DNA of 64,000 nt from Iodobacter ciconiae (lineage in GTDB: Bacteria > Pseudomonadota > Gammaproteobacteria > Burkholderiales > Chitinibacteraceae), in assembly GCF_003952345.1 (NCBI RefSeq), contig NZ_CP034433.1:2418001-2482000 (forward strand), read 5' to 3'. A program made the position numbers and the translations under genes. Within the stretch, counting starts at the first letter, position 1, and every line of letters starts with the position of its first letter. Shown here one piece after another: positions 21,080 to 29,303 of this stretch. The notes under the pieces were generated by a model. That model was not told the DNA's origin. It was given only the letters and a program-made list of their open reading frames with translations, and searched no databases.

Positions 21080-22216
21080 TTAAACAATATCAAGATGATC
21101 GAGACCGGAAAGAACGTCTGTATGTTTGGCTTCAGAACCTTGCAACTTAATACTCAAACGTAAATCGTTTACGGAGTCCGCATTACGCAATGCATCTTCA
21201 TAACTGATTTTGCCTGCTTCATAGTGATCAAACAGAGCCTGATCAAAAGTTTGCATTCCCAATTCACGCGATTTTTTCATGATCTCTTTGATTTCATGGA
21301 TTTCACCTTTAAAAATCAACTCGGAAATCAGCGGGCTGTTTAACATCACTTCCACAGCGGCCACACGGCCCTTACCTGTACGGTGCGGAACCAGACGCTG
21401 CGAAACAAATGAGCGCAGGTTCAAAGATAAATCCATCAAAAGCTGTTGACGACGCTCTTCAGGAAAAAAGTTGATAATCCGGTCCAGCGCCTGATTGGCA
21501 GAGTTGGCATGCAATGTAGCCATACAAAGGTGACCGGTTTCAGAAAACGCAATCGCGTAATCCATGGTTTCGCGATCACGGATCTCACCGATCAAAATCA
21601 CATCCGGTGCCTGGCGCAGAGTATTTTTTAAAGCCGCCTGCCAGGAGTCGGTATCAACTCCCACTTCGCGCTGCGTCACAATGCAGTTTTTATGTGCGTG
21701 CACATATTCAATCGGGTCTTCAATTGTAATGATGTGGTCATACCCATGCTCATTTCTATGCCCGATCATCGCAGCCAGCGAAGTCGATTTCCCCGAGCCG
21801 GTACCGCCCACAAAAATCACCAGGCCACGCTTAGCCATGGCGATATCACACAGCACCGGTGGCAAACCTAATTCGCCAAGAGAAGGGATTTCTGAGTTAA
21901 TTGTACGCAGCACCATACCCACGTGGCCTTGCTGCATAAAGGCATTCACCCGGAAACGGCCAAGCTGGCCGGGGCTGATGGCAAAATTACATTCTTTACT
22001 TGCTTCAAAATCCTCAGCCTGACGATCATTCATAATCGCCCTGGCCAATTCCTTACTATGCTGGGCGGTTAAAATTTGATTGGAAACCGGCGTTACTTTC
22101 CCATCAATTTTCATCGCTGGCGGAAAATCAGAGGTAATAAATAAGTCTGAAGCGCCTTTGCCACGCATATGCCGCAAAAGATCATGCATAAATTTTGCGG
22201 CCTGTTCTTTTTCCAT
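21080..22216 (-). CDS. pilU: Type IV pilus retraction ATPase PilU
   Basis: A 378-residue hexameric secretion ATPase of the PilT/PilU family. N-terminal PAS-like domain (LLRHMRGKGASDLFITSDFPPAMKIDGKV), Walker A FVGGTGSGKSTS, Asp-box ITIEDPIEYVH, Walker B VILIGEIRDRETM, and His-box TGHLCMATLHANSA. It lacks the AIRNLI motif of PilT (NSPLISELIFKG at that place) and has a longer C-terminus, which marks it as PilU, the accessory ATPase that assists PilT in pilus retraction. Expressed after pilT but from its own region: 221 bp with a stem-loop separate them. Confidence 0.93.
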   Translation of the reverse strand: MEKEQAAKFMHDLLRHMRGKGASDLFITSDFPPAMKIDGKVTPVSNQILTAQHSKELARAIMNDRQAEDFEASKECNFAISPGQLGRFRVNAFMQQGHVGMVLRTINSEIPSLGELGLPPVLCDIAMAKRGLVIFVGGTGSGKSTSLAAMIGHRNEHGYDHIITIEDPIEYVHAHKNCIVTQREVGVDTDSWQAALKNTLRQAPDVILIGEIRDRETMDYAIAFSETGHLCMATLHANSANQALDRIINFFPEERRQQLLMDLSLNLRSFVSQRLVPHRTGKGRVAAVEVMLNSPLISELIFKGEIHEIKEIMKKSRELGMQTFDQALFDHYEAGKISYEDALRNADSVNDLRLSIKLQGSEAKHTDVLSGLDHLDIV

Positions 22217-22380
22217 TTTTCTTTTTTCCGCTATACGTTAATTAAAATGCTGTTATATGGTTCTATTAAACCAATGGGATATTACTCGATTAATAAGTGA
22301 TGTAATTAAAAAATCTACTCCTCATCTTCCAAAACTACACCCCGCCCAATTGCTAACGTGTGTTCTTATTGAAGCAGACA

Positions 22381-22420
22381 ACAATGGCTTGAGTAGATGA
22401 CATACTCATACCACCATTGT
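22381..22420 (-). other. Stem-loop between pilT and pilU
   Basis: Arms ACAATGG / CCATTGT enclosing a second stem TGAGTA / TACTCA, 17 bp after the pilT stop. No U-tract follows on the minus strand, so it could be a weak terminator or an mRNA processing/stability element that sets different levels of pilT and pilU. Confidence 0.45.
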
Positions 22421-22437
22421 CTCTGATCTGAACTAAA

Positions 22438-23478
22438 TCAGCCCCGGAAATTATCCGGAATTGCAGCTTTCATTCTGGCTTCTGGCAAAGAAACAATATT
22501 GCGCTGAACTAGACCCTGCAGGCACTGATCCAGTGTTTGCATCCCAAATTGTGATCCGGTTTGAATCGCTGAATACATTTGCGCAATTTTATTTTCACGA
22601 ATCAGATTACGAATCGCCGGAATCCCGATCATGACTTCATGCGCAGCCACCCGCCCGCCTTCTTTCTTTTTTAGCAGTGTTTGTGAAATAACCGCACGTA
22701 GCGATTCAGATAACATTGATCGCACCATTTCTTTTTCTGCGGCAGGAAATACGTCCACGACCCGGTCAATGGTTTTAGCGGCAGATGAGGTGTGCAAAGT
22801 CCCGAACACCAAATGCCCGGTTTCAGCAGCCGTCAGCGCCAAACGGATGGTTTCCAGATCGCGCATTTCCCCAACCAGAATCACATCCGGATCCTCGCGC
22901 AAAGCAGAACGCAAAGCGTTGGAGAAGCTCATGGTGTGCGGCCCGACTTCACGCTGATTAATCAGACATTTTTGTGAAGTGTGCACAAATTCGATCGGGT
23001 CTTCCACCGTTAAGATATGACCATATTCATTGGCATTGATATAGTTAATCATCGCGGCCAAGGTTGTGGATTTACCCGAACCTGTCGGCCCGGTAACCAG
23101 CACCAAGCCGCGTGGCGTATCGGCAATCTCCTGAAAAATACGTGGGCAGCCCAGCTCTTCCAGCGTTTTGATCTCCGACGGAATCACCCGGAAAACAGCA
23201 CTTGCGCCACGATTTTGCACAAAGGCATTCACCCGGAAACGTGCCAAACGCGGTATTTCGAAGGAAAAGTCGCATTCCAGCGTATCTTCGTAAATCTTGC
23301 GCTGACCGTCGTTCATGATGTCATACACCATATCGTGAACGTCTTTATGTGCGAGAGCTGGCGTATTGATCCGGCGAATATCCCCGTCTACCCGAATCAT
23401 CGGGGGCAAACCGGAAGAAAGATGTAAGTCAGATGCCTTATTTTTTACGGTAAAAGCTAATAATTCAGAGATTTCCAT
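22438..23478 (-). CDS. pilT: Twitching motility ATPase PilT
   Basis: A 346-residue ATPase that powers type IV pilus retraction. N-terminal domain MEISELLAFTVKNKASDLHLSSGLPPMIRVDGDI, Walker A VTGPTGSGKSTT, Asp-box LTVEDPIEFVH, Walker B VILVGEMRDLETI, His-box TGHLVFGTLHTSSA, and the PilT-specific AIRNLI motif (IPAIRNLIREN) needed for retraction. Length and motifs are standard. Head of the pilT-pilU-fimV cluster and divergent from yggS, a very common arrangement in beta- and gammaproteobacteria. Confidence 0.97.
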   Translation of the reverse strand: MEISELLAFTVKNKASDLHLSSGLPPMIRVDGDIRRINTPALAHKDVHDMVYDIMNDGQRKIYEDTLECDFSFEIPRLARFRVNAFVQNRGASAVFRVIPSEIKTLEELGCPRIFQEIADTPRGLVLVTGPTGSGKSTTLAAMINYINANEYGHILTVEDPIEFVHTSQKCLINQREVGPHTMSFSNALRSALREDPDVILVGEMRDLETIRLALTAAETGHLVFGTLHTSSAAKTIDRVVDVFPAAEKEMVRSMLSESLRAVISQTLLKKKEGGRVAAHEVMIGIPAIRNLIRENKIAQMYSAIQTGSQFGMQTLDQCLQGLVQRNIVSLPEARMKAAIPDNFRG

Positions 23479-23711
23479 TGTTTAATCCTGTCCGCATAAT
23501 AGGTTTTCGCGTGATAATGCCCAAGTAGCCTGTCGGACTGAAGACTGATCTACTGAAAAAGCGCGTGTTTTGGCCATATTTAGAGGATTTTTTGGTTTAA
23601 GAAGCCCTGCCTCAAAAAACCCTCTACATATAACCCGAACAGACAATTTCCTCTTAACTAAAAATAAAGCCCGGTCTGCACCGAATACGGCCCAAAAGTT
23701 GATAACCCATT

Positions 23712-24416
23712 ATGGCAACGATATTTACAGCATGGCAAGATGTGCAAAAGCGCATTGCAAAAGCCGCCGCCGCTAGTCAGAGAGAAAGCAGCGCCATCAC
23801 CTTGTTGGCGGTAAGTAAGACATTCCCCAGTGAAGCCATCAGAGAGCTGTATTCAAACGGCCAGCGCTCCTTTGGCGAAAATTATGTTCAAGAATTAATA
23901 GATAAACATGCAGCTTTAACAGATTGTAATGAACTCATCTGGCACTTTATCGGGCCGCTACAGAGCAATAAAACCCGATCTGTGGCAGAGTTGGCAGACT
24001 GGGTTCATTCAATTGACCGTTTTAAGATCGCTGAACGCCTTTCTGCGCAACGCCCGGAACATTTAGCAGCTTTAAATGTCTGCATCCAGGTCAATGTATC
24101 GGGTGAAGCATCAAAGTCCGGCATTTCACCCGGTGAATGCATGCTACTGGCGACAAAAATCTGTCAATTACCTCGTATAAAATTACGTGGTTTAATGTGT
24201 ATTCCCGAGCCTACGCAAGATTTAACGCAGCTGGCCAGACAGTTTACGCTTCTGAGGAATTTACAAAATCAGCTAATCACCGCAGGCGTAGACCTCGACA
24301 CTTTATCGATGGGCATGTCAGGTGATTTAGAAACCGCCATTAGCGAGGGTTCAACCCTCGTGCGAGTAGGAACCGCGTTATTCGGCGCTCGCAGCTATCC
24401 AAACATTTCATCATGA
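23712..24416 (+). CDS. yggS: YggS family pyridoxal phosphate homeostasis protein
   Basis: A 234-residue TIM-barrel PLP-binding protein (PLPBP). The PLP-lysine lies in LLAVSKTFP near residue 37; the FGENYVQE motif, WHFIGPLQSNKTR and the phosphate-binding region SMGMSGDLETAI near the C-terminus are all present. It has no known catalytic activity and buffers free PLP, affecting amino-acid metabolism. Divergent from pilT and first in the yggS-proC-yggT series. Confidence 0.95.
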   Translation: MATIFTAWQDVQKRIAKAAAASQRESSAITLLAVSKTFPSEAIRELYSNGQRSFGENYVQELIDKHAALTDCNELIWHFIGPLQSNKTRSVAELADWVHSIDRFKIAERLSAQRPEHLAALNVCIQVNVSGEASKSGISPGECMLLATKICQLPRIKLRGLMCIPEPTQDLTQLARQFTLLRNLQNQLITAGVDLDTLSMGMSGDLETAISEGSTLVRVGTALFGARSYPNISS

Positions 24417-24542
24417 CCATGATGCTCTGTCGTAAATATATTGATTGAGTAAGCGCCGGTGCACAATGCCCGCTGACACAAACAAATCTTGTTTAGATCA
24501 GGCAATTAATGATCTTTTGGGCCAACTACTTGTAAGGAAATT

Positions 24543-25361
24543 ATGAAAATCACTTTTATCGGTGGCGGAAATATGGCCATCGCAATGATAGGCGGCATGA
24601 TCAAACAAGGCTTTACCGCCGCTCAAATCCATGTAGTCGAGCCCGACGCGCTTAAACGTGAGCAGCTCGGTACCAGCCTGGGTGTAAGCACCAGTGATCC
24701 GGAAACCGCTATTCCTCAAAGTGACGCCATTTTGTTCGCGGTAAAACCTCAGCAATTACAGGCCGTGGCAAAGTCCGTGCAAAAACAGATAAATGGCGCA
24801 CTGATTATCTCCATTGCAGCAGGCATCAGGGTGGATACGCTGTCGCAGTGGCTGAATACCTATCCGCGCATTGTGCGGGTGATGCCCAATACCCCGGCAC
24901 TGGTTCAGGCAGGCATGTCCGGCGCTTACGCCACCAGCGATGTAAATACTGCAGATCGTGAATTAACCGAGCGCATGCTGGCTGCAATTGGTGAAATGGT
25001 GTGGGTAGAAAAAGAAAGTGATATCGATGGCATTACGGCGATTTCCGGCTCCGGCCCCGCCTATGTTTTCTATTTTATGGAAGCCCTGCAAGCTGCTGCC
25101 CGAGCACAGGGCTTTGGCCCCGAGATTGCCCGCAAACTGGCTTACCAAACTTTCTCTGGAGCGGTCAAGCTGGCCATGCAAAGCGAAGACGATGCCGCCA
25201 CCCTAAGGCAGAAAGTCACCTCCAAAGGCGGCACAACCGAGCGCGCCATTAATGCACTCGAAACCAGCCAGGTACGCACAACCATTATTGCAGCGGCCTC
25301 GGCTGCTGCCGCTCGCTCCCGCGAGTTGGGGGAAGAATCCACACGCAGTCTTGAAGTCTGA
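24543..25361 (+). CDS. proC: Pyrroline-5-carboxylate reductase
   Basis: A 272-residue enzyme catalysing the last step of proline synthesis: NAD(P)H reduction of pyrroline-5-carboxylate. N-terminal Rossmann fold MKITFIGGGNMAIAMIGG (GxGxxA-type loop), VKPQQL, and VRVMPNTPALVQAGMSGAY. The helical C-terminal domain has the family signature SGSGPAYVFYFMEALQAAA and VTSKGGTTERAI. AAGGAA lies 4 bases upstream of the ATG. Between yggS and yggT, the usual cluster. Confidence 0.97.
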   Translation: MKITFIGGGNMAIAMIGGMIKQGFTAAQIHVVEPDALKREQLGTSLGVSTSDPETAIPQSDAILFAVKPQQLQAVAKSVQKQINGALIISIAAGIRVDTLSQWLNTYPRIVRVMPNTPALVQAGMSGAYATSDVNTADRELTERMLAAIGEMVWVEKESDIDGITAISGSGPAYVFYFMEALQAAARAQGFGPEIARKLAYQTFSGAVKLAMQSEDDAATLRQKVTSKGGTTERAINALETSQVRTTIIAAASAAAARSRELGEESTRSLEV

Positions 25362-25370
25362 GGATTTACG

Positions 25371-25964
25371 ATGCTTACAAACACGCTTAATTTTTTAATT
25401 CGTAATTTATCCGAATTTTTTATTTTGCTGCTTTTAGCCCGCTTCTTTTTACAGGCGGCACGGATTCCATTCAAGCATCCGATCACCCAGTTTGTTTTGT
25501 CCCTCACTAACTGGGCCGTGATTCCTGTCCGGCGTATTTTGCCGCCATTTCGCGGTTTGGACAGTGCCAGCCTGATGCTGGCCTGGCTGGTGGCACTGAT
25601 GATGCATGCAGTGTTATTGGCGCTATCCCCATGGCCCTTTGATTTTACTGCACTGTTTTCGCTACTTTCACTGGCCCTGGCGGCCCTGCTGGAAGTCTGC
25701 AAAATGTCTCTGTATCTGCTGCTTGCCACGGTAATTGGTCAGGCGCTGATGTCCTGGCTTTCACCCTACAACCCTCTGATGCCGATTCTGACCGCACTGA
25801 CCGAGCCTTTTCTGCGCCCGCTGCATCGTTTTATCCCACCTATTGGTGGTGTGGACATCACGCCGCTCGTGTTGATTTTGGCGATTCAACTGGTGCTCAA
25901 TATCGTCGTGCCCGGTTTGGAGCAAACCATTTTGCAAGGCGTCAGTATGATTATGCTGAAATAA
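25371..25964 (+). CDS. yggT: YggT family integral membrane protein
   Basis: A 197-residue protein with two YggT repeats, each a pair of hydrophobic helices: ARFFLQAARIPFKHPITQFVLSLTNWAVIPVRRILPPFRG in the first and MSWLSPYNPLMPILTALTEPFLRPLHRFIPPIGGVDITPLVLILAIQ in the second. The W/NPxxxxLxxLTEPxLxPxRRxxP signature is clear in both. Function is unsettled; related proteins affect osmotic tolerance and, in plastids, division. Starts 9 bp after proC and ends at the terminator shared with fxsA. Confidence 0.9.
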   Translation: MLTNTLNFLIRNLSEFFILLLLARFFLQAARIPFKHPITQFVLSLTNWAVIPVRRILPPFRGLDSASLMLAWLVALMMHAVLLALSPWPFDFTALFSLLSLALAALLEVCKMSLYLLLATVIGQALMSWLSPYNPLMPILTALTEPFLRPLHRFIPPIGGVDITPLVLILAIQLVLNIVVPGLEQTILQGVSMIMLK

Positions 25965-26001
25965 AAAAATCGCCGCAGAGAAAATCTCGCGGCGATTTTT
26001 T
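25964..26001. terminator. Bidirectional terminator between yggT and fxsA
   Basis: 13-bp arms AAAAAATCGCCGC / GCGGCGATTTTTT with an internal GAGA/TCTC extension of the stem. Overlaps the last base of the yggT stop and lies 1 bp from the fxsA stop, so it ends both convergent transcripts. Confidence 0.92.
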
Positions 26002-26002
26002 G

Positions 26003-26434
26003 TCAGCCCTGCAAACGGTCCACATCAGGCTTTACCTGGCGATACTCGCCGTCAATCACATCACCAGCGGGTGCAGAAAAAGGAGCGGATGCCAGTGGTG
26101 CAGCCGGTTTTCCCATCAGCGCCCCCCAGGGCAGTAATAAGACCAGAGCAAGCACATCACCCAAAATACCGGGTAATAAAAGCAAAACAGCAGCAATGTA
26201 ATAACGTGCAACAGCAAACAGGCTACGAACAGATAAGCGCCCTGCGCGCAGATCACCCAGCAGGGCCGCACCAACTGCAAGCTTATGATGACGCAGCATC
26301 AGTAAACCGCCCAGAAAAGCCGTCACCAGCCACAGTACGACCCAAAAAGTACCAATCGCTTTTGCCAGCAAAACAATCGTGATAATTTCGGCAATCGGGT
26401 AGGCCACAAAAAGCAATAACAGCAGGTAAGGCAT
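26003..26434 (-). CDS. fxsA: FxsA family membrane protein
   Basis: A 143-residue inner membrane protein. The first 105 residues form the FxsA domain: MPYLLLLLFVAYPIAEIITIVLLAKAIGTFWVVLWLVTAFLGGLLMLRHH, a conserved Arg/Gly-containing loop (GDLRAGRLS), and two further hydrophobic segments with LLPGILGDVLALVLLLP. The tail is polar. Suppressor of F-exclusion of phage T7 in E. coli; native role unknown. Its start codon shares bases with the cutA start on the other strand (CATG), and GGAG lies inside cutA as ribosome binding site. Confidence 0.9.
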   Translation of the reverse strand: MPYLLLLLFVAYPIAEIITIVLLAKAIGTFWVVLWLVTAFLGGLLMLRHHKLAVGAALLGDLRAGRLSVRSLFAVARYYIAAVLLLLPGILGDVLALVLLLPWGALMGKPAAPLASAPFSAPAGDVIDGEYRQVKPDVDRLQG

Positions 26435-26762
26435 GACAACTCCAGAAAATATTTTGATCGTCCTGTGTAATTGCCCGGACGAAAATGTAGCAAATCAGCT
26501 GGCTACCGGCCTTGTAACCGCCCGACTGGCTGCCTGTGTGAACCAATTTGCACCGGTACAGTCTACATACCGATGGAATGAGAGAATCGAAATCACTCAG
26601 GAAGTTCCCCTGCTGATTAAAACAACCCAGGCGGCTTACCCGGCTCTGGAAGCCTGGCTGCAGACAAATCACCCTTATGAGGTAGCTGAAATTATCGCCC
26701 TGAGCCCCGCCGCAGGATTACCTGCCTACCTGAATTGGCTTGATAAAGAGGTGCAAGCATGA
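26433..26762 (+). CDS. cutA: Divalent-cation tolerance protein CutA
   Basis: A 109-residue trimeric ferredoxin-like protein: ILIVLCNCPDENVANQLATGLVTARLAACVNQFAPVQSTYRWNERIEITQEVPLLIKTT, including the conserved CVN and the YxW...E...E motif, and C-terminal HPYEVAEIIALSPAAG. Linked genetically to copper tolerance; biochemical role unclear. In beta- and gammaproteobacteria it typically precedes dsbD, as here, with a 4-bp overlap. AGGTAAGG precedes the ATG but lies within fxsA on the opposite strand, so the promoter must also be inside fxsA. Confidence 0.95.
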   Translation: MTTPENILIVLCNCPDENVANQLATGLVTARLAACVNQFAPVQSTYRWNERIEITQEVPLLIKTTQAAYPALEAWLQTNHPYEVAEIIALSPAAGLPAYLNWLDKEVQA

Positions 26763-28291
26763 TGCTGCGTATTATTTTCCTTGTTCTGGCCTTATTTGGC
26801 GCAGCCCATGCTGCAGACGATTTGCTACCACCTGAAAAAGCATTTCAGGCCTATATGGTACAGATTGATGATCACACCATGGAAGCACGTTTTAAAGTTG
26901 CTCCGGGCTATTATCTCTACCGGGAGCGAATTACCTTTAAATCTGATCAGACCCTACAGCCCCAGCTTCCTGCGGGGGTCGAGAAAAACGATCCCAGCTT
27001 TGGCAAAGTACAGGTGTACAAATATGACACCTCGGTACAGATCAAATCCAGCACCCCGTTTCCTGTAAATGCGGCCATTACTGCGAAATTCCAGGGCTGT
27101 GCGGAAATAGGTGTTTGCTATCCCCCTCAGACACAACTCCTAAAGCTGGGCGAACAGCCCAAAGATGCACTTGATCAACTATTTGGAAAAAGCACCAGCC
27201 CCGCTGAAATCGGCCCCGGCGGGGCCGATATTTATTTCAGCGGCAGCTTTCTTGCCACGCTGGGTGTGTTCTTTCTGGCGGGCATCGCACTTGCTCTCAC
27301 CTCATGCATGTACCCCCTGATTCCCATTGTGTCCGGCATTGTGCTGGGTAATGGCCAGCAGGGTAAAATACGTGCATTAGGCCTGACCTTTACCTATGTG
27401 CAAGGCCTGGCTCTAAGCTACACCCTTATCGGTATTGCTGCTGCCGCAACAGGCACTTTGCTTGTTGTAGCCTTACAACAACCTTTTGTTATTGCAATGT
27501 TTTCTCTGTTCTTTGTCTTAATGGCGCTGGCAATGTTCGGTCTGTTTGATCTGCAATTGTCCGGGGGCATTCAGAGCAAAATGAATGAATGGTCCAATCG
27601 TTTACCGGGTGGACAATTTACTTCAGTGTTTGCCATGGGTGCATTATCTGCCCTGATTGTCGGCCCCTGTATCGCCCCTCCTCTCGCTGCAGCGCTGGCT
27701 TATCTGGGACAGACAGGAGATCTGCTGCTTGGCGGCAGTGCGCTCTATATGCTGGCACTGGGGCTGGGGCTGCCACTACTTGCCATTGGTGCTTTTGGCG
27801 GCAGCATTCTGCCCAGACTGTCTGGCAAAATCATGCGCGGAGTAAAAATTGTCTTTGGTATATTGCTGCTGGTAATGGCAGCCTGGGTAGCGAGGCCATT
27901 ATGGGAAAAATCAGATACGGAAAGCGGCCCTCACTTTACCCCGATTACTTCGGAACAAGAATTAGACCGGGCGATCAATCAGGCCAATGGCAAAATGGTC
28001 ATGCTTGATTTCTATGCTGATTGGTGTATTGCCTGCAAAGAGTTTGAACGTGACACGCTGAGCAATCCAGACATTCAAAAATCCTTGGCAAACATGGTGT
28101 TACTGCGAGCCGATGTCACCCAAAACAATGCTGCAGATCAGGCATTATTAAAACGATTTAAGCTATTTGGCCCGCCCGCTATTTTATTTACAGACAATAA
28201 TGGCCGTTTTCTCAATGAACGCGTAATTGGCTACCAGAGTCCGGCTGCATTTAAAGCCACTTTGGCACGCATTAAACAGGAAAAACAATGA
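26759..28291 (+). CDS. dsbD: Thiol:disulfide interchange protein DsbD
   Basis: A 510-residue inner membrane reductase that passes electrons from cytosolic thioredoxin to periplasmic DsbC/DsbG and cytochrome c maturation. Signal peptide (AHA/A), alpha domain with the Cys pair in QGCAEIGVCYPP, then eight predicted membrane helices with the beta-domain cysteines in LTSCMYPLIPI and VGPCIAPPL, and a C-terminal thioredoxin-like gamma domain with DWCIACKEFE. All six catalytic cysteines are present; total length is somewhat short for the family because loops are compact. Overlaps cutA upstream and the TlpA-like gene downstream by 4 bp each. Confidence 0.95.
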   Translation: MMLRIIFLVLALFGAAHAADDLLPPEKAFQAYMVQIDDHTMEARFKVAPGYYLYRERITFKSDQTLQPQLPAGVEKNDPSFGKVQVYKYDTSVQIKSSTPFPVNAAITAKFQGCAEIGVCYPPQTQLLKLGEQPKDALDQLFGKSTSPAEIGPGGADIYFSGSFLATLGVFFLAGIALALTSCMYPLIPIVSGIVLGNGQQGKIRALGLTFTYVQGLALSYTLIGIAAAATGTLLVVALQQPFVIAMFSLFFVLMALAMFGLFDLQLSGGIQSKMNEWSNRLPGGQFTSVFAMGALSALIVGPCIAPPLAAALAYLGQTGDLLLGGSALYMLALGLGLPLLAIGAFGGSILPRLSGKIMRGVKIVFGILLLVMAAWVARPLWEKSDTESGPHFTPITSEQELDRAINQANGKMVMLDFYADWCIACKEFERDTLSNPDIQKSLANMVLLRADVTQNNAADQALLKRFKLFGPPAILFTDNNGRFLNERVIGYQSPAAFKATLARIKQEKQ

Positions 28292-28755
28292 AATACTGGC
28301 TCATTACTTTAAGTCTGCTAAGCAGCTTGGCTCAGGCAGAGAGTGCTATTTTTTCAGCACAACTTCCTGATTTGCAAAATAAAATACAAGCCTTAAGTCA
28401 ATGGAAAGGAAAGCCGCTCATTATCAACTTCTGGGCAACATGGTGCGGCCCTTGCCGGGAAGAAATTCCGGAGTTTATCGCACTGCAAAAACAATATGCA
28501 GGAAAGGCACAATTTATTGGTATTGCCATTGATGAGCAAAAAGATATCGCAGCATTTGCAAAGCAATATGGAATAAATTATCCAACTCTTTTTGGAGATG
28601 CAAATGCAATGGAATTAATGCGCAAAGAGGGTAATCAACTAGGCGGATTACCCTTTACCGCAATATACAACGCAAAAGGTGAACGGATTGCAATTGAACT
28701 AGGAAGACTCAAAAAAGAAAAGCTGGAGAATTATTTGAAAAATTTAACACGTTAA
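28288..28755 (+). CDS. TlpA/ResA-type periplasmic thioredoxin
   Basis: A 155-residue exported protein: signal peptide MKYWLITLSLLSSLAQA, then a TlpA-like thioredoxin fold with WATWCGPCREEIPEF (CxxC near residues 53-56), IGIAIDEQKDIAAFAKQYGINYPTLFGD, and the cis-Pro region GGLPFTAIYNAKGE. It has no membrane anchor after cleavage. By context it is likely reduced by DsbD, encoded immediately upstream with a 4-bp overlap, and would serve cytochrome c maturation or thiol repair in the periplasm. The last gene of cutA-dsbD-tlpA, ending at a long palindromic terminator. Confidence 0.9.
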   Translation: MKYWLITLSLLSSLAQAESAIFSAQLPDLQNKIQALSQWKGKPLIINFWATWCGPCREEIPEFIALQKQYAGKAQFIGIAIDEQKDIAAFAKQYGINYPTLFGDANAMELMRKEGNQLGGLPFTAIYNAKGERIAIELGRLKKEKLENYLKNLTR

Positions 28756-28770
28756 TCATCATTAAATTGT

Positions 28771-28809
28771 AATGATTACATCGCGTACACAATACGCGAT
28801 GTAATCATT
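28771..28809. terminator. 17-bp perfect palindrome, shared terminator
   Basis: Arms AATGATTACATCGCGTA / TACGCGATGTAATCATT around a 5-base loop, between the convergent tlpA-like and arsR-type genes. The right arm reaches the first base of the arsR-type stop codon. Neither side has a long U-tract, but the stem is unusually long and perfect. Confidence 0.7.
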
Positions 28810-29114
28810 TAAAAGCCACAAAATACGTTTCTTAACATCACAATCACTTCCAGCGTACGTAAATCACCCACACGGTAATAAACCCGATTGGCATCTTTGC
28901 GTGTACGCAACACCCCTTTTTCCCTCATTAGGGCTAAGTGCTGGGAAATATTCGATTGGGTCGTACCGACCTGCTCAACAATATCTTGCACGCTAACTTC
29001 TTTGTCACCAAGCACGCACAGAATTTTCAAACGCAAGGGGTGTGACATCGCCTTCATCGCACGCGATGCCTGATCAATGTGGGGGTCGTCCATATGCTCA
29101 ATGGAATTGGCCAT
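28809..29114 (-). CDS. ArsR/SmtB-family winged-helix regulator
   Basis: A 101-residue dimeric repressor-type protein: MKAMSHPLRLKILCVLGDKEVSVQDIVEQVGTTQSNISQHLALMREKGVLRTRKDANRVYYRVGD, the complete winged helix with recognition helix TQSNISQHLALM. The ELCVCDL metal site on helix alpha-3 of ArsR/SmtB is absent (VSVQDIVEQ), so it probably does not sense metals that way; a lone Cys sits near the C-terminus (VFCGF) and another in ILCVLG. Members of this kind respond to redox or sulfur signals. Its targets are unknown; it faces away from gpmI, and they share a 190-bp promoter region. Confidence 0.85.
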   Translation of the reverse strand: MANSIEHMDDPHIDQASRAMKAMSHPLRLKILCVLGDKEVSVQDIVEQVGTTQSNISQHLALMREKGVLRTRKDANRVYYRVGDLRTLEVIVMLRNVFCGF

Positions 29115-29303
29115 AATCGCTATCTGATATTAAAAAGGTTTGAGGGGATATTCTAATTATTTCTTGCTTAATTTGGTAGAAATATTGCCAAACGTCATAG
29201 AGGCTATTATGCAATGAGTTAGAATACTAGCGATATTTAAAATTTGTTTGTCTGCTGAGCAAGCATTAAATACCAGCAGCATCCATCACAGGGATAAATA
29301 AAT

